From: Streptomyces lunaelactis
Lineage (GTDB): Bacteria; Actinomycetota; Actinomycetes; Streptomycetales; Streptomycetaceae
NCBI RefSeq assembly: GCF_003054555.1
Contig: NZ_CP026304.1
Coordinates: forward strand, 248,001-312,000
Direction of reading: 5' to 3'
DNA: 64,000 nt
Shown: in pieces, positions 27,459 through 36,068 of the stretch
Numbering within the stretch: position 1 is the first letter of the stretch
Layout: the number at the start of each line of letters is the position of its first letter
Position numbers and translations under genes: made by a program
Notes under the pieces: model-generated
Seen by the model: only the letters and a program-made list of their open reading frames with translations
Database searches by the model: none
Told to the model about the DNA's origin: nothing

Positions 27459-28207
27459 GCCGTCACCCCGGCGGCACTCGCACCGGCGCCCGCGACCCGG
27501 CCGTCGGCCAGCGTGATCTCGCGGCTGATGTACCGGCTGACGTCGCGTTCGTGGGTGACCATCACGATGGTCCGGCCCTCGGCGGTGAGGTCGGTGAACA
27601 ACTGCAGCATCGCGTCGCCGGTTTGCGAGTCGAGATTGCCGGTCGGTTCGTCGGCCAGCAGGATCGGCGGGTCGTTGGCGAGCGCCCGGGCGATGGCGGC
27701 CCGCTGCTGCTGGCCGCCGGAGAGAGCAGAGGGCAGTTTGTCGGCCTGCTCGGCGATGCCCATGCGCTCCAGCAGGGCGAGTGCGCGCCCGCGCCGCTCC
27801 CCGGCGGGGAACGTGCGGCAGAAGTCCATGGGGATCATCACGTTCTCGGCGACCGTGAGAGTCGGCAGCAACTGGAAGAACTGGAAGACCAGGCCTACCG
27901 TCCGCCCGCGCCAGGCCGCGAGCTCGGCCTCGCGCAGCGCGTGGACGGCCGTGCCGGCGACGCTGATCTCCCCGGAGGTCGGCCGATCGATGCCGGCGAG
28001 GAGGTTGAGCAGCGTGGTCTTCCCGCTGCCCGACCGCCCGACAATGGCGACGAACTCGCCGGCCTCGATGTCCAAGTCGACGCCCGCGAGTGCGGTGAAG
28101 GCACCCGAGGAGAGGTTGTATTCCTTGACGATGCCGCGCACCCGGATTGCCTGGGTGCCGGGATCGACACCCCCGGTGCCGGACGCGGGCAACGTTGTGT
28201 CGCGCAT
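27455..28207 (-). CDS. ABC transporter ATPase (LolD/MacB family)
   Basis: The 250-residue nucleotide-binding subunit has Walker [10 protein letters not shown], the Q-loop segment [12 protein letters not shown], signature LSGGQQQR, Walker [13 protein letters not shown] and the H-loop VMVTHE. The ATG at 28207 is preceded by GGAGG. A longer frame upstream is rejected because it runs through the operator region. It energises the downstream permease by a translationally coupled overlap. The divergent TetR gene and inverted repeats in the shared promoter region suggest repression relieved by a ligand. Confidence 0.92.
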   Translation of the reverse strand: MRDTTLPASGTGGVDPGTQAIRVRGIVKEYNLSSGAFTALAGVDLDIEAGEFVAIVGRSGSGKTTLLNLLAGIDRPTSGEISVAGTAVHALREAELAAWRGRTVGLVFQFFQLLPTLTVAENVMIPMDFCRTFPAGERRGRALALLERMGIAEQADKLPSALSGGQQQRAAIARALANDPPILLADEPTGNLDSQTGDAMLQLFTDLTAEGRTIVMVTHERDVSRYISREITLADGRVAGAGASAAGVTA

Positions 28208-28347
28208 GTGGTGGTACCTCCAGAAGAAGCGGCGGCGAGGGCCGAGAAGCTGTGCCCGTGCCCCGAACCGGCCGGCTGCGAACGGCATTTCTATGTGAGG
28301 CGAGCCGAAGCCTGGCCCCGTACCGTTTCCGAACGATAGGTTTGAAA

Positions 28348-28364
28348 CCGAACAAGGTGTTCGG
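28348..28364. promoter_or_regulatory. Perfect inverted repeat, candidate TetR operator
   Basis: CCGAACA-AGG-TGTTCGG is a perfect 7-bp inverted repeat in the 266-base gap between the divergent ABC and TetR genes. The nearby base composition is lower in GC, as expected at a promoter. Binding by the adjacent TetR protein is inferred. Confidence 0.6.
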
Positions 28365-28416
28365 CTCCTACGTAATCGCGAGTTGCCAGGGCAGGGCAAC
28401 CGTCAAAGCGAGCCGA

Positions 28417-28436
28417 GCTGTTCGAAACGAAACAGC
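28417..28436. promoter_or_regulatory. Second inverted repeat near the TetR gene
   Basis: GCTGTT (28417-28422) and AACAGC (28431-28436) flank an 8-base centre, with the core GTTCGAAAC resembling half of the first operator (TGTTCGG). It lies 38 bases before the regulator start and could mediate autoregulation. Confidence 0.45.
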
Positions 28437-28473
28437 CGGCAGCGAAATGTTCGGTCAGAGACGGGAAACGCAC

Positions 28474-29052
28474 ATGGCAACGGGTCCGGACAGGCGGGTA
28501 CGCAAGACCAGGCAGGCGCTGCACTTCGCGCTGGTGCAGCTCATGATGGAGAAGGGGTATGAGTCCGTCACGGTGCGGGACATCATCGAGCGGGCCGATG
28601 TCGGCCGCACCACGTTCTACGCCCACTTCACCGACAAGGAGGACCTGCTCCGCCACGGCGTCGAGACCTTGCAGGACGAGCTGCGCGAGGCGGGTACCGC
28701 CCGGCCCGCCGGCACCGGCCGGTTCTTCGCCTTCAGCCTGCCCCTGCTGGAGCACGCCTACGATAACCGCCACCTCAGCCCGCTCCTGGTGGGGCGGCGG
28801 GGTGGCCCGCTGTTGCGGCGGTGGTTCGACGAGATGGTCGCCGACCTCGCCCGCGAGGAGCTGTCCCGGCGGCTGCCGGCGCGGCATCCGACCCGGGTAC
28901 CGCTCGCCACGGTCGTGCCGTTCGTCGCCGGCGGGTTCGCGTCGCTGCTGACCTGGTGGATTGATGACGGCCTGCAGTACCGGCCGACAGAGCTCGACGA
29001 GATGTTCCACGCGGTGGCCGTGCCCGGGGTGAGGGACGCCCTCAACCTATGA
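28474..29052 (+). CDS. TetR-family transcriptional regulator
   Basis: The 192-residue protein has the standard N-terminal TetR DNA-binding domain (about residues 8-55): RKTRQALHFALVQLMMEKGY, then TVRDIIERADVGRTTFYAHF. The C-terminal ligand domain is of the TetR_C_7/33 type, with a hydrophobic helix VPFVAGGFASLLTWW. The ATG 28474 has a weak purine-rich site; ATG 28447 is an alternative nine codons upstream. It is divergent from the ABC exporter operon and is its probable repressor. Confidence 0.85.
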   Translation: MATGPDRRVRKTRQALHFALVQLMMEKGYESVTVRDIIERADVGRTTFYAHFTDKEDLLRHGVETLQDELREAGTARPAGTGRFFAFSLPLLEHAYDNRHLSPLLVGRRGGPLLRRWFDEMVADLAREELSRRLPARHPTRVPLATVVPFVAGGFASLLTWWIDDGLQYRPTELDEMFHAVAVPGVRDALNL

Positions 29053-29236
29053 CGGCGAGCGTCGAAATGAAGTCCAGGCCCGTTGTCGCCCCAGGATCGG
29101 CCGCACCGCCCGGTGGGACAGCAGGTTCGCTGGGCGCCTGCTTCCCGGCAGACCAGAATCATGTAACCCGGGCTTGGTACTTACTGGCGGGGCTCTCCTA
29201 TATGTCCTGCGCCAGTAGTTGATCGTTAGTTGTGGT

Positions 29237-29697
29237 GTGACTTCTGCTGCTGGTGCGTCAGTTCCTCGTCGAGGCCCGAAGCTGGAACCGATGCTGCTGT
29301 CCGCTGATGAGCGGGCGATGTTGGAGCGGTGGACGCGTCGGGCCACATCGGCCCAGTCCCTGGCTCTGCGCGCACGCATTGTGCTGGCGTGCGCGGGGCC
29401 GGAGGTGCCACCGATCGTCGCTGTCGCCCGGGACCTGCGGGTGAGTGCCGACACGGTCCGCAAATGGCGGCGGCGGTTCCTCGCCGACCGCCTGGACGGC
29501 CTCGTGGATGAGCCCCGGCCGGGCCGGCCGCCCACCATCGGCGTCGATGAGGTGGAAGCGGTCGTGGTCACGACGCTGGAGCAGCTTCCCAAGAACGCTA
29601 CCCACTGGTCGCGCAAATCGATGGCCGAGCACAGTGGTCTGTCGAAGTCGACCGTGGGCCGGATCTGGCGGAAGTTCCAGCTCAAGCCGCATCTGAC
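29237..29697 (+). pseudogene. IS630-family transposase, N-terminal fragment
   Basis: About 150 residues from GTG 29237 match the N-terminal helix-turn-helix half of IS630 transposases: ALRARIVLACAG, VARDLRVSADTVRKWRRRF, LDGLVDEPRPGRPP, and STVGRIWRKFQLKPH. Directly after HLT the sequence changes and the DDE catalytic half is missing. It is a dead remnant marking the left border of the mobile zone. Sequence just past the break contains several inverted-repeat sites. Confidence 0.75.
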
Positions 29698-29706
29698 TCT
29701 CCGTGA

Positions 29707-29907
29707 CTCGCATCAGATGCGAGAAAACCGCATCCTATGCGAACCCTCAGAGAACCCGCAGGTCAGCCCCTCGGGTGAGTGGCGTCAAGGTCCTGCCGGC
29801 CGCTATCGTCACCGGTAACGCAGGCGCACAACTCCACGGGATCGCGGCGCGGTTGACACCCCCACGCAGGCCGGTTCGCATACCGTCGCGAATTCGCGTC
29901 TGATGCA
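29707..29907. repeat. Cluster of GCATC/GATGC inverted-repeat sites
   Basis: CTCGCATC-A-GATGCGAG (29707-29723) is an inverted repeat with 8-bp arms. CCGCATCCTATGCGAA (29728-29743) is a related imperfect copy, and a partial copy occurs at about 29893-29907 (TTCGCGTCTGATGCA). They follow the broken IS630 end and precede a recombinase locus. They could be recombinase core or arm sites or a regulator's binding sites. Confidence 0.4.
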
Positions 29908-30073
29908 ATTGGCGGCGGTTGGACCATCCGTACAGCCGTTGGCGTTAAGCACTTGATCTTGGTCGTCTAGCACGTCAGGCGGACGATCGGGGGTCTTGGG
30001 GTGAACCTGGGCGGCTGGCTGCTGTGGGCGGTTAGTGTCGCTGGGTCTGTTGTCGTACGAGAGGGACCGCGCG

Positions 30074-30523
30074 ATGCCCGAGCGGATTTGGCACCCCATC
30101 AGCAAGATGGAGTTCTTCGTCGAGCACACCCGGCGGTGGCTGGTCGATGTGCGGGAGAACGCCGAGGCGTTGGAAGAGGCCCGGACCAAGCCGCATGTCT
30201 TGGCGGACACCGATGTTGCGCGGATCAAGCGGGTCTACACCGAGCAGGCCGGTGACCTGACTCTGTTCGAGGAGCAGGCGGAGGCGTGGGGCCAGCTCCC
30301 GGACCTCAGCCCGTCGCGGCGCCAGAAGCTAACGGCCCTGAACGAGCAGATGGCCGAGCTGCGGGAGCTGAACAAGAAGGTGCTGGAGCTCGCCGACGAG
30401 CTGGCCAAGGGCACCATCGACACGGTGATGGCCGCCTCGGACGAGGAGCTGGGCCTGGCGGCGCTTGCTCGGCCAGAGGCCGGGCGCGTAGAGGGACCTG
30501 CTCCTCGGGCGCCGTACCACTGA
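30074..30523 (+). CDS. Hypothetical coiled-coil protein
   Basis: The 149-residue protein begins MPERIWHPISKMEFFVEH, with GAGAGGGA in front of ATG 30074. Heptad-like stretches (about residues 45-60 and 78-115, rich in Leu, Glu and Lys) suggest a helical, possibly coiled-coil soluble protein. The last 20 residues are disordered. It stands in the mobile zone between the IS630 fragment and a recombinase and may be element-borne. No known function is recognised. Confidence 0.6.
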   Translation: MPERIWHPISKMEFFVEHTRRWLVDVRENAEALEEARTKPHVLADTDVARIKRVYTEQAGDLTLFEEQAEAWGQLPDLSPSRRQKLTALNEQMAELRELNKKVLELADELAKGTIDTVMAASDEELGLAALARPEAGRVEGPAPRAPYH

Positions 30524-31021
30524 ACTGGACCCGCGTGGAATTGTCCTTCGTGGTGCGTGGATCCGCGGCAAGCTCGATCTCAACGGCGTCCAAGCTCGGG
30601 TTGGTCTGAGGCTTCATGCGTGTCGATTCGAGGAGTCAATCACTCTCCCTGGCCCCATCTCCATGGCTCTTCCCCGGCGGCGCTGTCACGGCTCGCCGCC
30701 CAGTACGGCGCGATCCAGCACCTACGGCAGACCGTGACGGGGCCAGACCAGCCCTCCACACCGCCCGCCCCGCTGCGGGTCGTCCCCCGCGACCAAACCG
30801 GCGTGATCGGGTCCTGCAGCTGACCAGCGGCATTGACGTGATCGTCAAAGCCGATGTTGAGTCGACGGAAGGCGTCGATGCTGCGGAAGCCATCTCGCCC
30901 GGTGCCGAGACGACGTTGAGGCGGAGAGTCAGCGGTGAGTCGGCAATCTCTTCGCGCAGTTCAGGAACGAAGGCTCCGCGGCCTTGTGCGCGACTCGGCT
31001 ACTCATAGTTACGGCGCGTGA
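30524..31021. other. Gap of about 500 bases without a supported gene
   Basis: Frames in this segment lack ribosome sites and have irregular codon use on both strands. Nothing recognisable was found. It probably represents debris between mobile-element fragments. Confidence 0.5.
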
Positions 31022-31333
31022 TCATCTTCCACTGCCTGAACCCCATCTGAAACGGCGCTCTTGACGATGTCCTCTCGCGATACGAAGGAAATCTGACGCC
31101 TCAACGTGAAGTTCAAGTTGGGTTTCGGGAGGCAATGAGGACCTGCCGAAGCGTCCTCCCTTGTGGAGCCTGCTCATGTCTACGATCGCCTCCATCGACC
31201 TAGTCCCACTCCGGTATTTTGGAATTGTCAAGAAGGCGTTGACGACCCCGTCATCTACATCCTTTCTGCCGCGCTCAACTTTTATCCCCGCTCGCCGGAG
31301 GAATTCGTTAAGAAGAATCGCTCGGCGCGCCAT
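31022..31333 (-). pseudogene. C-terminal fragment of a larger protein, foreign codon use
   Basis: The 103-codon frame contains IPKYRSGTRSMEAIVDMSRL and LPPETQLELHV, a segment that looks conserved and typical of the C-terminus of a large multidomain protein rather than a free-standing one. Codons such as ATA, AAA, TTG, AGG and CTT are far more frequent than in the neighbours, suggesting recent acquisition from a lower-GC donor. No ribosome site precedes its ATG. I cannot name the family; a fragment of a large NTPase is a guess. Confidence 0.4.
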
Positions 31334-31395
31334 AACTCGGAGGTCGACGCTCGATCCTGGCGGCGGGTTGACTCCGACTACGTCGACGTAGCCCG

Positions 31396-33199
31396 ATGAC
31401 GTCGGTCCAGGGCCATCGGGCGGTGAAGCGGAGCCAGCGGCGGCGGCCGGCAGCTATTCGCCTTGACCCGCGTGTGGGCATACGCGCCGCACCTGCTGCC
31501 CGAGGACCGGCTGGTGATGCCGCCGTGGGAAGATCCGGGCGCGGCCATCATCGACTTCCTCGGGGACGACTTCAGCCGGGACAGGGGCGAGAACCGGGAG
31601 GTCGTCATCCACCCGGCCACCATGTCCCCGCTCCTGGTCTGGGCGCTGCGCCTGGTCCTCGACCTCGCGCGGGACATCATCGACGCCCACTGGGCCTGGC
31701 GCCGACTCAAGGTGAACATCCGGCCCAGCAACGCCGGATCGGCGGACGGGCTGACGCTCGTCCGCGCCCACCTGCAGCACCTGAAGGCGAGCGGCGGGAC
31801 GCTCCCGGCGTACATCGGCAGCACGGGCCAGCGCCTGGGGAACCACTGGCGGGCCAGCGCGGCAGGCGAGCGGCCGCTGATCAATATCTCCTTCCTCGCC
31901 GGGCAGTTAGGCGTGACCCGCCACCACGTCGAGATGGGCCTGCTCGAGCTGGGCCCGGACCTCGGCGGCCTGCCCGTCGCCGATGGGGCGGCACTCCCGG
32001 TCGACGTGACCGGCCGGATCGACGGCGAGGTCTGGGCGAAGGCCATCGCCTTCACCGAGGCCCAGTCGCTCGCGGGCCATCTGATGGTGGCCGCGCTGCT
32101 GACCATCGGCTACTTGTCAGGGATGCGTCCCGAGGAAGTCCTCCATCTCGAACGCGGCTGTTCCAACCAGGAGGTGCGCGAGGACGGAACCGTCCGGTAC
32201 CGCATTACAGGCCGGCACTTCAAGGGCGTCACTGATGAAGACGGCAATACCCTGCCCGGAGGCGAGATCCGCCCCGAGCCCTGGACGGTCATCGAACTCG
32301 TCGACCGCGCCGTGAAGGTCCTGGAGCAACTCCACGACGACCGCCTGCTGTTCCCCCGGTCGATGACTGTCCGCACCCTCGCGCCCGCCCCGGCCGAGAT
32401 TCGCGCCGAGGGGCTGAACCCGAACCGTTTCATCGGACGCATCAAGTCCTTCATCGACTGGGCGAACGCGACCGCCACCCGGCTCGCCCGCCCGCACGAG
32501 CTGATCCCGGCCGATCCTCACGGACCGATCACCCTGCGCCGACTGCGCCGCACCGTGGCCTGGTTCATCTACCGCCGTCCCGGCGGCCGCATCGCCCTCG
32601 GCCTGCAGTACGGACATGTCGGAAGCTCCCTGGCCGAATCGTACGGCGGGCGCACCAAGGCCGACATGCTGGAGATCCTCGACTTCGAGAAGACCCTGGC
32701 CCGGGCGGACGCGCTGGCGGAAGCCAGCGACCGGCTATCCGCTGGAGAAGGCATCAGCGGGCCGGCCACCGACCGCTACATCGCCGCCGCGGCCGAGTTC
32801 ACCGCCCGTTATGCGGGCGGATTCGCCACCAAGGGCCAGATGAAGGCGCTGCGGAACAACCCCCGGCTGCAGATCTTCGAGGACCCCGAGGCTCTACTGA
32901 CCTGCAACCTCGATCCCTACAAGGCGCTGTGCGATCCCAACCTGGCCAAGGGCACGAAGCCGTCCATGCACACCCCGAACTGGAACCGCTGCAACCCCGC
33001 CTGCGCGAACATCTCCCGCACCGACACCCACATCCAGCGGGCCCGCGAGCAGCTCGCCCAGATCGACACCGACTGCGACGACCCACACCTGCCCCACCCG
33101 ATACGGCGCCGGCTCGAGCTCTGCCGCGCTAGCACAGAGAAGATCATTCAGGTGCATGAGGCCGCAGCAGGGCGGACGGCCGGCAAGGACAGCACATGA
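31396..33199 (+). pseudogene. Tyrosine recombinase (TnpB-like), 5'-truncated and frameshifted
   Basis: From about 31463 a 578-residue frame encodes a phage-type integrase. It has the first catalytic Arg in SGMRPEEVLHL, the box II region ITLRRLRRTVAWF with Arg but no canonical His, then QYGHVGSSLAESYGG with the late His and the probable nucleophilic Tyr. The family N-terminus (RRPAAIRLDP) is found in a different frame at 31396-31462, so a frameshift separates it from TRVWAYAPHLLPE, and the usual N-terminal DNA-binding portion is absent. Its stop overlaps the next gene (ATGA). Such proteins normally act with TnpA and TnpC partners; no TnpA is left here. Confidence 0.65.
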
Positions 33200-33753
33200 C
33201 GACAGTCCAGGACGACTCCCCGGCCGCCGGCGAGCAGGCCGACGGCACGGAAGCACCCGCGGCGCCGGCCGCTGCGGGTATCGCCGAGACGGTTGGCCGT
33301 GTACTCGCGATGGCCGCCGCGGCGGCGAGTCCGTCGCGCCCCGGCGATACTGCTGAGGTTGAGGCGATCACCGACGCGATGATCCGTCTGCTGGTGGGCA
33401 CTCCGCTGCGCTCGGACGGCCAGCTGACGATCAAGTCCCTTGCCCAGGAGGCGGGCCTCAAGCGCAATAAGCTCACCCACAAGCACACCGGCCTGAAGGA
33501 CCTGTTCTACGCCCTGGTGCGGATGCAGGATACGCGGCCGAAGGTCGCCGACGACCTGAAGCGGACCAACGACGAACTACAGAAGAAGGTCACCCGCCTG
33601 CGCGCCGAGCGCGACCGGCTACGCACGGACGTCCAGCAGCTGGTGCGGGTCGTACACGTCCTGGAGGTGGGGAACCAGCAACTGCGCGAGGCAGCTGGCA
33701 GCCACGGCGTCGTTCGAGTTCTGCCCGTCCAGCACCGGCCCTTGGATCGCTAA
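33196..33753 (+). CDS. TnpC-like accessory protein of a tyrosine-recombinase element
   Basis: The 185-residue protein starts at ATG 33196, overlapping the recombinase stop by four bases. The N-terminal 50 residues are Ala/Pro-rich. Then comes a helix-turn-helix-like section (LTIKSLAQEAGLKRNKLTHK, residues about 76-95) and a C-terminal coiled coil rich in Arg, Leu and Glu. This HTH plus coiled-coil layout matches TnpC/DUF6262-type partners, as in the intact element at 42364-42882. It probably binds element ends with the recombinase. Confidence 0.65.
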   Translation: MTTVQDDSPAAGEQADGTEAPAAPAAAGIAETVGRVLAMAAAAASPSRPGDTAEVEAITDAMIRLLVGTPLRSDGQLTIKSLAQEAGLKRNKLTHKHTGLKDLFYALVRMQDTRPKVADDLKRTNDELQKKVTRLRAERDRLRTDVQQLVRVVHVLEVGNQQLREAAGSHGVVRVLPVQHRPLDR

Positions 33754-34070
33754 CCCAGGGTCGGACGCTGCTGGCGGTGGAGCTCGGTGATCTGCAGCAG
33801 GTCGCGCCGGTTCAGCGGGCTTTGCTCGCCCCGGGCGCTCTGGGGCGGCATCTGGGCTCTGCCGTCCGAGGCCTGGCGGTCTACAGCCTGTCCGCACTGC
33901 CGTACCAGGAGCGGGAAGGGAGCCAGCCTGCCGTTGGGCGGAGCAGCCGCTCACGCGCTCCTCGGATTGCTGCACACGCCCCTCACGCGCCGGTGTGCGC
34001 GGGTTCACCCGGCTCCCATGGTGTGTCACCCTACTGTGAATCCTGGCCTGGCCGACCGGAGGTCCGCACG
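33754..34070. other. Gap between the recombinase locus and the TPR-CHAT pair
   Basis: About 320 bases. An open frame runs into the TPR gene from 33777 but has no start context or family resemblance before ATG 34071. The segment probably contains the promoter of the TPR-CHAT pair. Confidence 0.5.
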
Positions 34071-36068
34071 ATGGCACTCTCGCAACAGCGGCTCCACCAG
34101 CTGCATCGGTTGCTGAGCCACGGTGATTTCCATCAACTGCTGGATGCAGTCACGACGCTGTGGCCAGGCGACCGCCCAGACGGTCTCGGAGCACTCGCCG
34201 ATTTCCTCCTCCACGCGCGCACCGCGCGGAGGGACGTGTGTCAGGACCTCTACGATCACATGGCTCCGGTCCTGACGTGCTCCCGGGACGATCTGGAGGC
34301 CGTGGCACAGCTCGGTCACCGTCATGCAGCCGTCCTAGCCTTCGAGGGCCGGGAGGCGGGCGAGGCCTTTCTGCGCCGCCAGGCCGCCGAGCTGTCCGCG
34401 GACAACCGTGGCTTCCCGTTGATGCTGCTCGGCAGGCATCTGACGGATGAGGGCCGTATCGACGAGGCCAGGGATCTTCTGCGCGAAGCGATCCTCGCCG
34501 CTGAGATGTCCGTCGAGTGGTACTTGCTGTCGGTATTACGTGAGATGGCGCGCTGCCAGCTGCACGCCGGAGAGACGGCCCTCAGCTTCGAGTACGTGCG
34601 GGCCTACTGGGTGAAGTCCTATGTGCGCGGGAGGATCTCCGGACCGGCCCTGAAGAGGTTCCTTCTGGGCAGCGCTGCGGCGTTCGGTCAGATCGACTAC
34701 CTGGTCGAGTTGCAGCTCAACGTGGCCACCCGCGGCCGCAGGGAAGACATGCCTGCGCCTTCCGAGCACGCCGACCTCATGGCTGCCCTGCTCTCGGAGC
34801 TGGGCATCGACCCGCCTGTGGTGCAGGAAGCAGACGGGCTCTTGGAAGCGGTTCACGCCGAGCATTTCGCAGCCTTGCACCTGGCGGACCTCGGGAAGAC
34901 CTACGAGGCGCTGGAGGCGTTCGGCAGGGCGGCCGACGACGCGACCCGGGTGGAAACCCGGTTGGGTGCGGCCCTCCACTGGATGTCCCGGCTGCTGGCC
35001 GTCTGGCTGCGGCCACGAGAGGAAGAAGCGGTCGCGCTGCTCGCCGAGTTCGGTGACTGGTCTCCCGCTACAGCGGCTCGCGGGCTGCTCCTCGGACGCC
35101 CGCCGTATGCCGCCGATACGACAGCTTGGCGGCGGGTCCTGGCCAGCAGGCCGACCGACGGCGGTTCTGCGGCGCACGACGAGCACCAGGCCCTGGTCAC
35201 GGCGGTGGCAGTGCTGGGCAGGCTCGCGGAAGCCGCCGGCGCCACCGGGGAGGCAAAAGCGCTGTACCAGGTGGTCCTCGATTACGGCAGGCAGGAACTG
35301 TGGCTGGGTTCCCTGGTACTCCGTCGGCTCATCGCCCTCCTGGTCGGGTCAGGTGGCGACGACGACTTGGAGCGGGCCGGGGCCATCGGCGCGGCCTGCT
35401 TGGAAAACGAACTGCGGCCTATGGCCCGGTGGCACCTCCTGACCGAGTTGGCCCACGGGCGTGCCGCCCAGGGGCGTCCCGCCGCGGCGCTTGCCCTAGT
35501 AGAGCAGGCAATCACCCTGTGGAAAAGGGTGCTCAGCGGGCTGTACGACCCACGCTCCAAAGTGGCTTGGCTGGAACGAGGCGCCCGGTCACTCGACCTG
35601 GCGGTGGACCTCCTGTCTATATCCGGCGACTGGATCGACGAGTCGGATCGTCTGGAAAAGCTCCTGACCGTCACGGAGTTGAGCAAGGCACGGCTGATGA
35701 CCGACGCCATCCACCGCAAGGAGTACCTCCCCGGCCCATTCATGCTGACCGAGCGGTACGGCCTCGACACCGACCGTATGGAGCAGGCCCGGCGGGAAGC
35801 ACCTGACTGGCATGCCGCTGTCGCGCTGCAGAGCGTGGTGTATTCGGAGAGTCTTGTCTACGTCGACTGGGGTCACGACTGGCGCCATGAAAACAGCAGA
35901 CCGGTGCGCGAGGTGGCCACTGACCTTGGCCCGTTGCGGACCACTCTTCGTATCCCGCTCAGTCACGATCGTGAGCTGCTCGCGAGTGTCGACACGGTGA
36001 CCTACGAAGTAAGCGGCCTAACCGCCGACACAGAACTGATCGACCTGCTGTCGAGCGCAGATGGATGA
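34071..36068 (+). CDS. TPR-repeat protein partner of a CHAT protease
   Basis: The 665-residue, all-helical protein starts at ATG 34071 after GGAGG. Repeated TPR-like helices are visible, for example DEGRIDEARDLLREAILAAE, ADLGKTYEALEAFGRAADDA, ATGEAKALYQVVLDYGRQEL and GRPAAALALVEQAITLWKRV. The last 150 residues, with LSKARLMTDAI, resemble the helical linker that joins TPRs to CHAT domains in single-chain CHAT proteins. Here a stop intervenes and the CHAT protease starts in an ATGA overlap, so sensor and protease are separate but coupled. The TPR array probably senses a ligand or partner. Confidence 0.75.
   Translation: MALSQQRLHQLHRLLSHGDFHQLLDAVTTLWPGDRPDGLGALADFLLHARTARRDVCQDLYDHMAPVLTCSRDDLEAVAQLGHRHAAVLAFEGREAGEAFLRRQAAELSADNRGFPLMLLGRHLTDEGRIDEARDLLREAILAAEMSVEWYLLSVLREMARCQLHAGETALSFEYVRAYWVKSYVRGRISGPALKRFLLGSAAAFGQIDYLVELQLNVATRGRREDMPAPSEHADLMAALLSELGIDPPVVQEADGLLEAVHAEHFAALHLADLGKTYEALEAFGRAADDATRVETRLGAALHWMSRLLAVWLRPREEEAVALLAEFGDWSPATAARGLLLGRPPYAADTTAWRRVLASRPTDGGSAAHDEHQALVTAVAVLGRLAEAAGATGEAKALYQVVLDYGRQELWLGSLVLRRLIALLVGSGGDDDLERAGAIGAACLENELRPMARWHLLTELAHGRAAQGRPAAALALVEQAITLWKRVLSGLYDPRSKVAWLERGARSLDLAVDLLSISGDWIDESDRLEKLLTVTELSKARLMTDAIHRKEYLPGPFMLTERYGLDTDRMEQARREAPDWHAAVALQSVVYSESLVYVDWGHDWRHENSRPVREVATDLGPLRTTLRIPLSHDRELLASVDTVTYEVSGLTADTELIDLLSSADG

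Noticed and set aside
28291..29010. Minus-strand frame across the TetR gene
   Set aside because: It is the antisense shadow of a well-supported TetR regulator, and it crosses the inverted repeats.
31378..31391. Palindrome CTACGTCGACGTAG near the truncated recombinase
   Set aside because: A 14-base palindrome could be a crossover core, but there is no second copy at the other presumed end, so it is not claimed as an attachment site.
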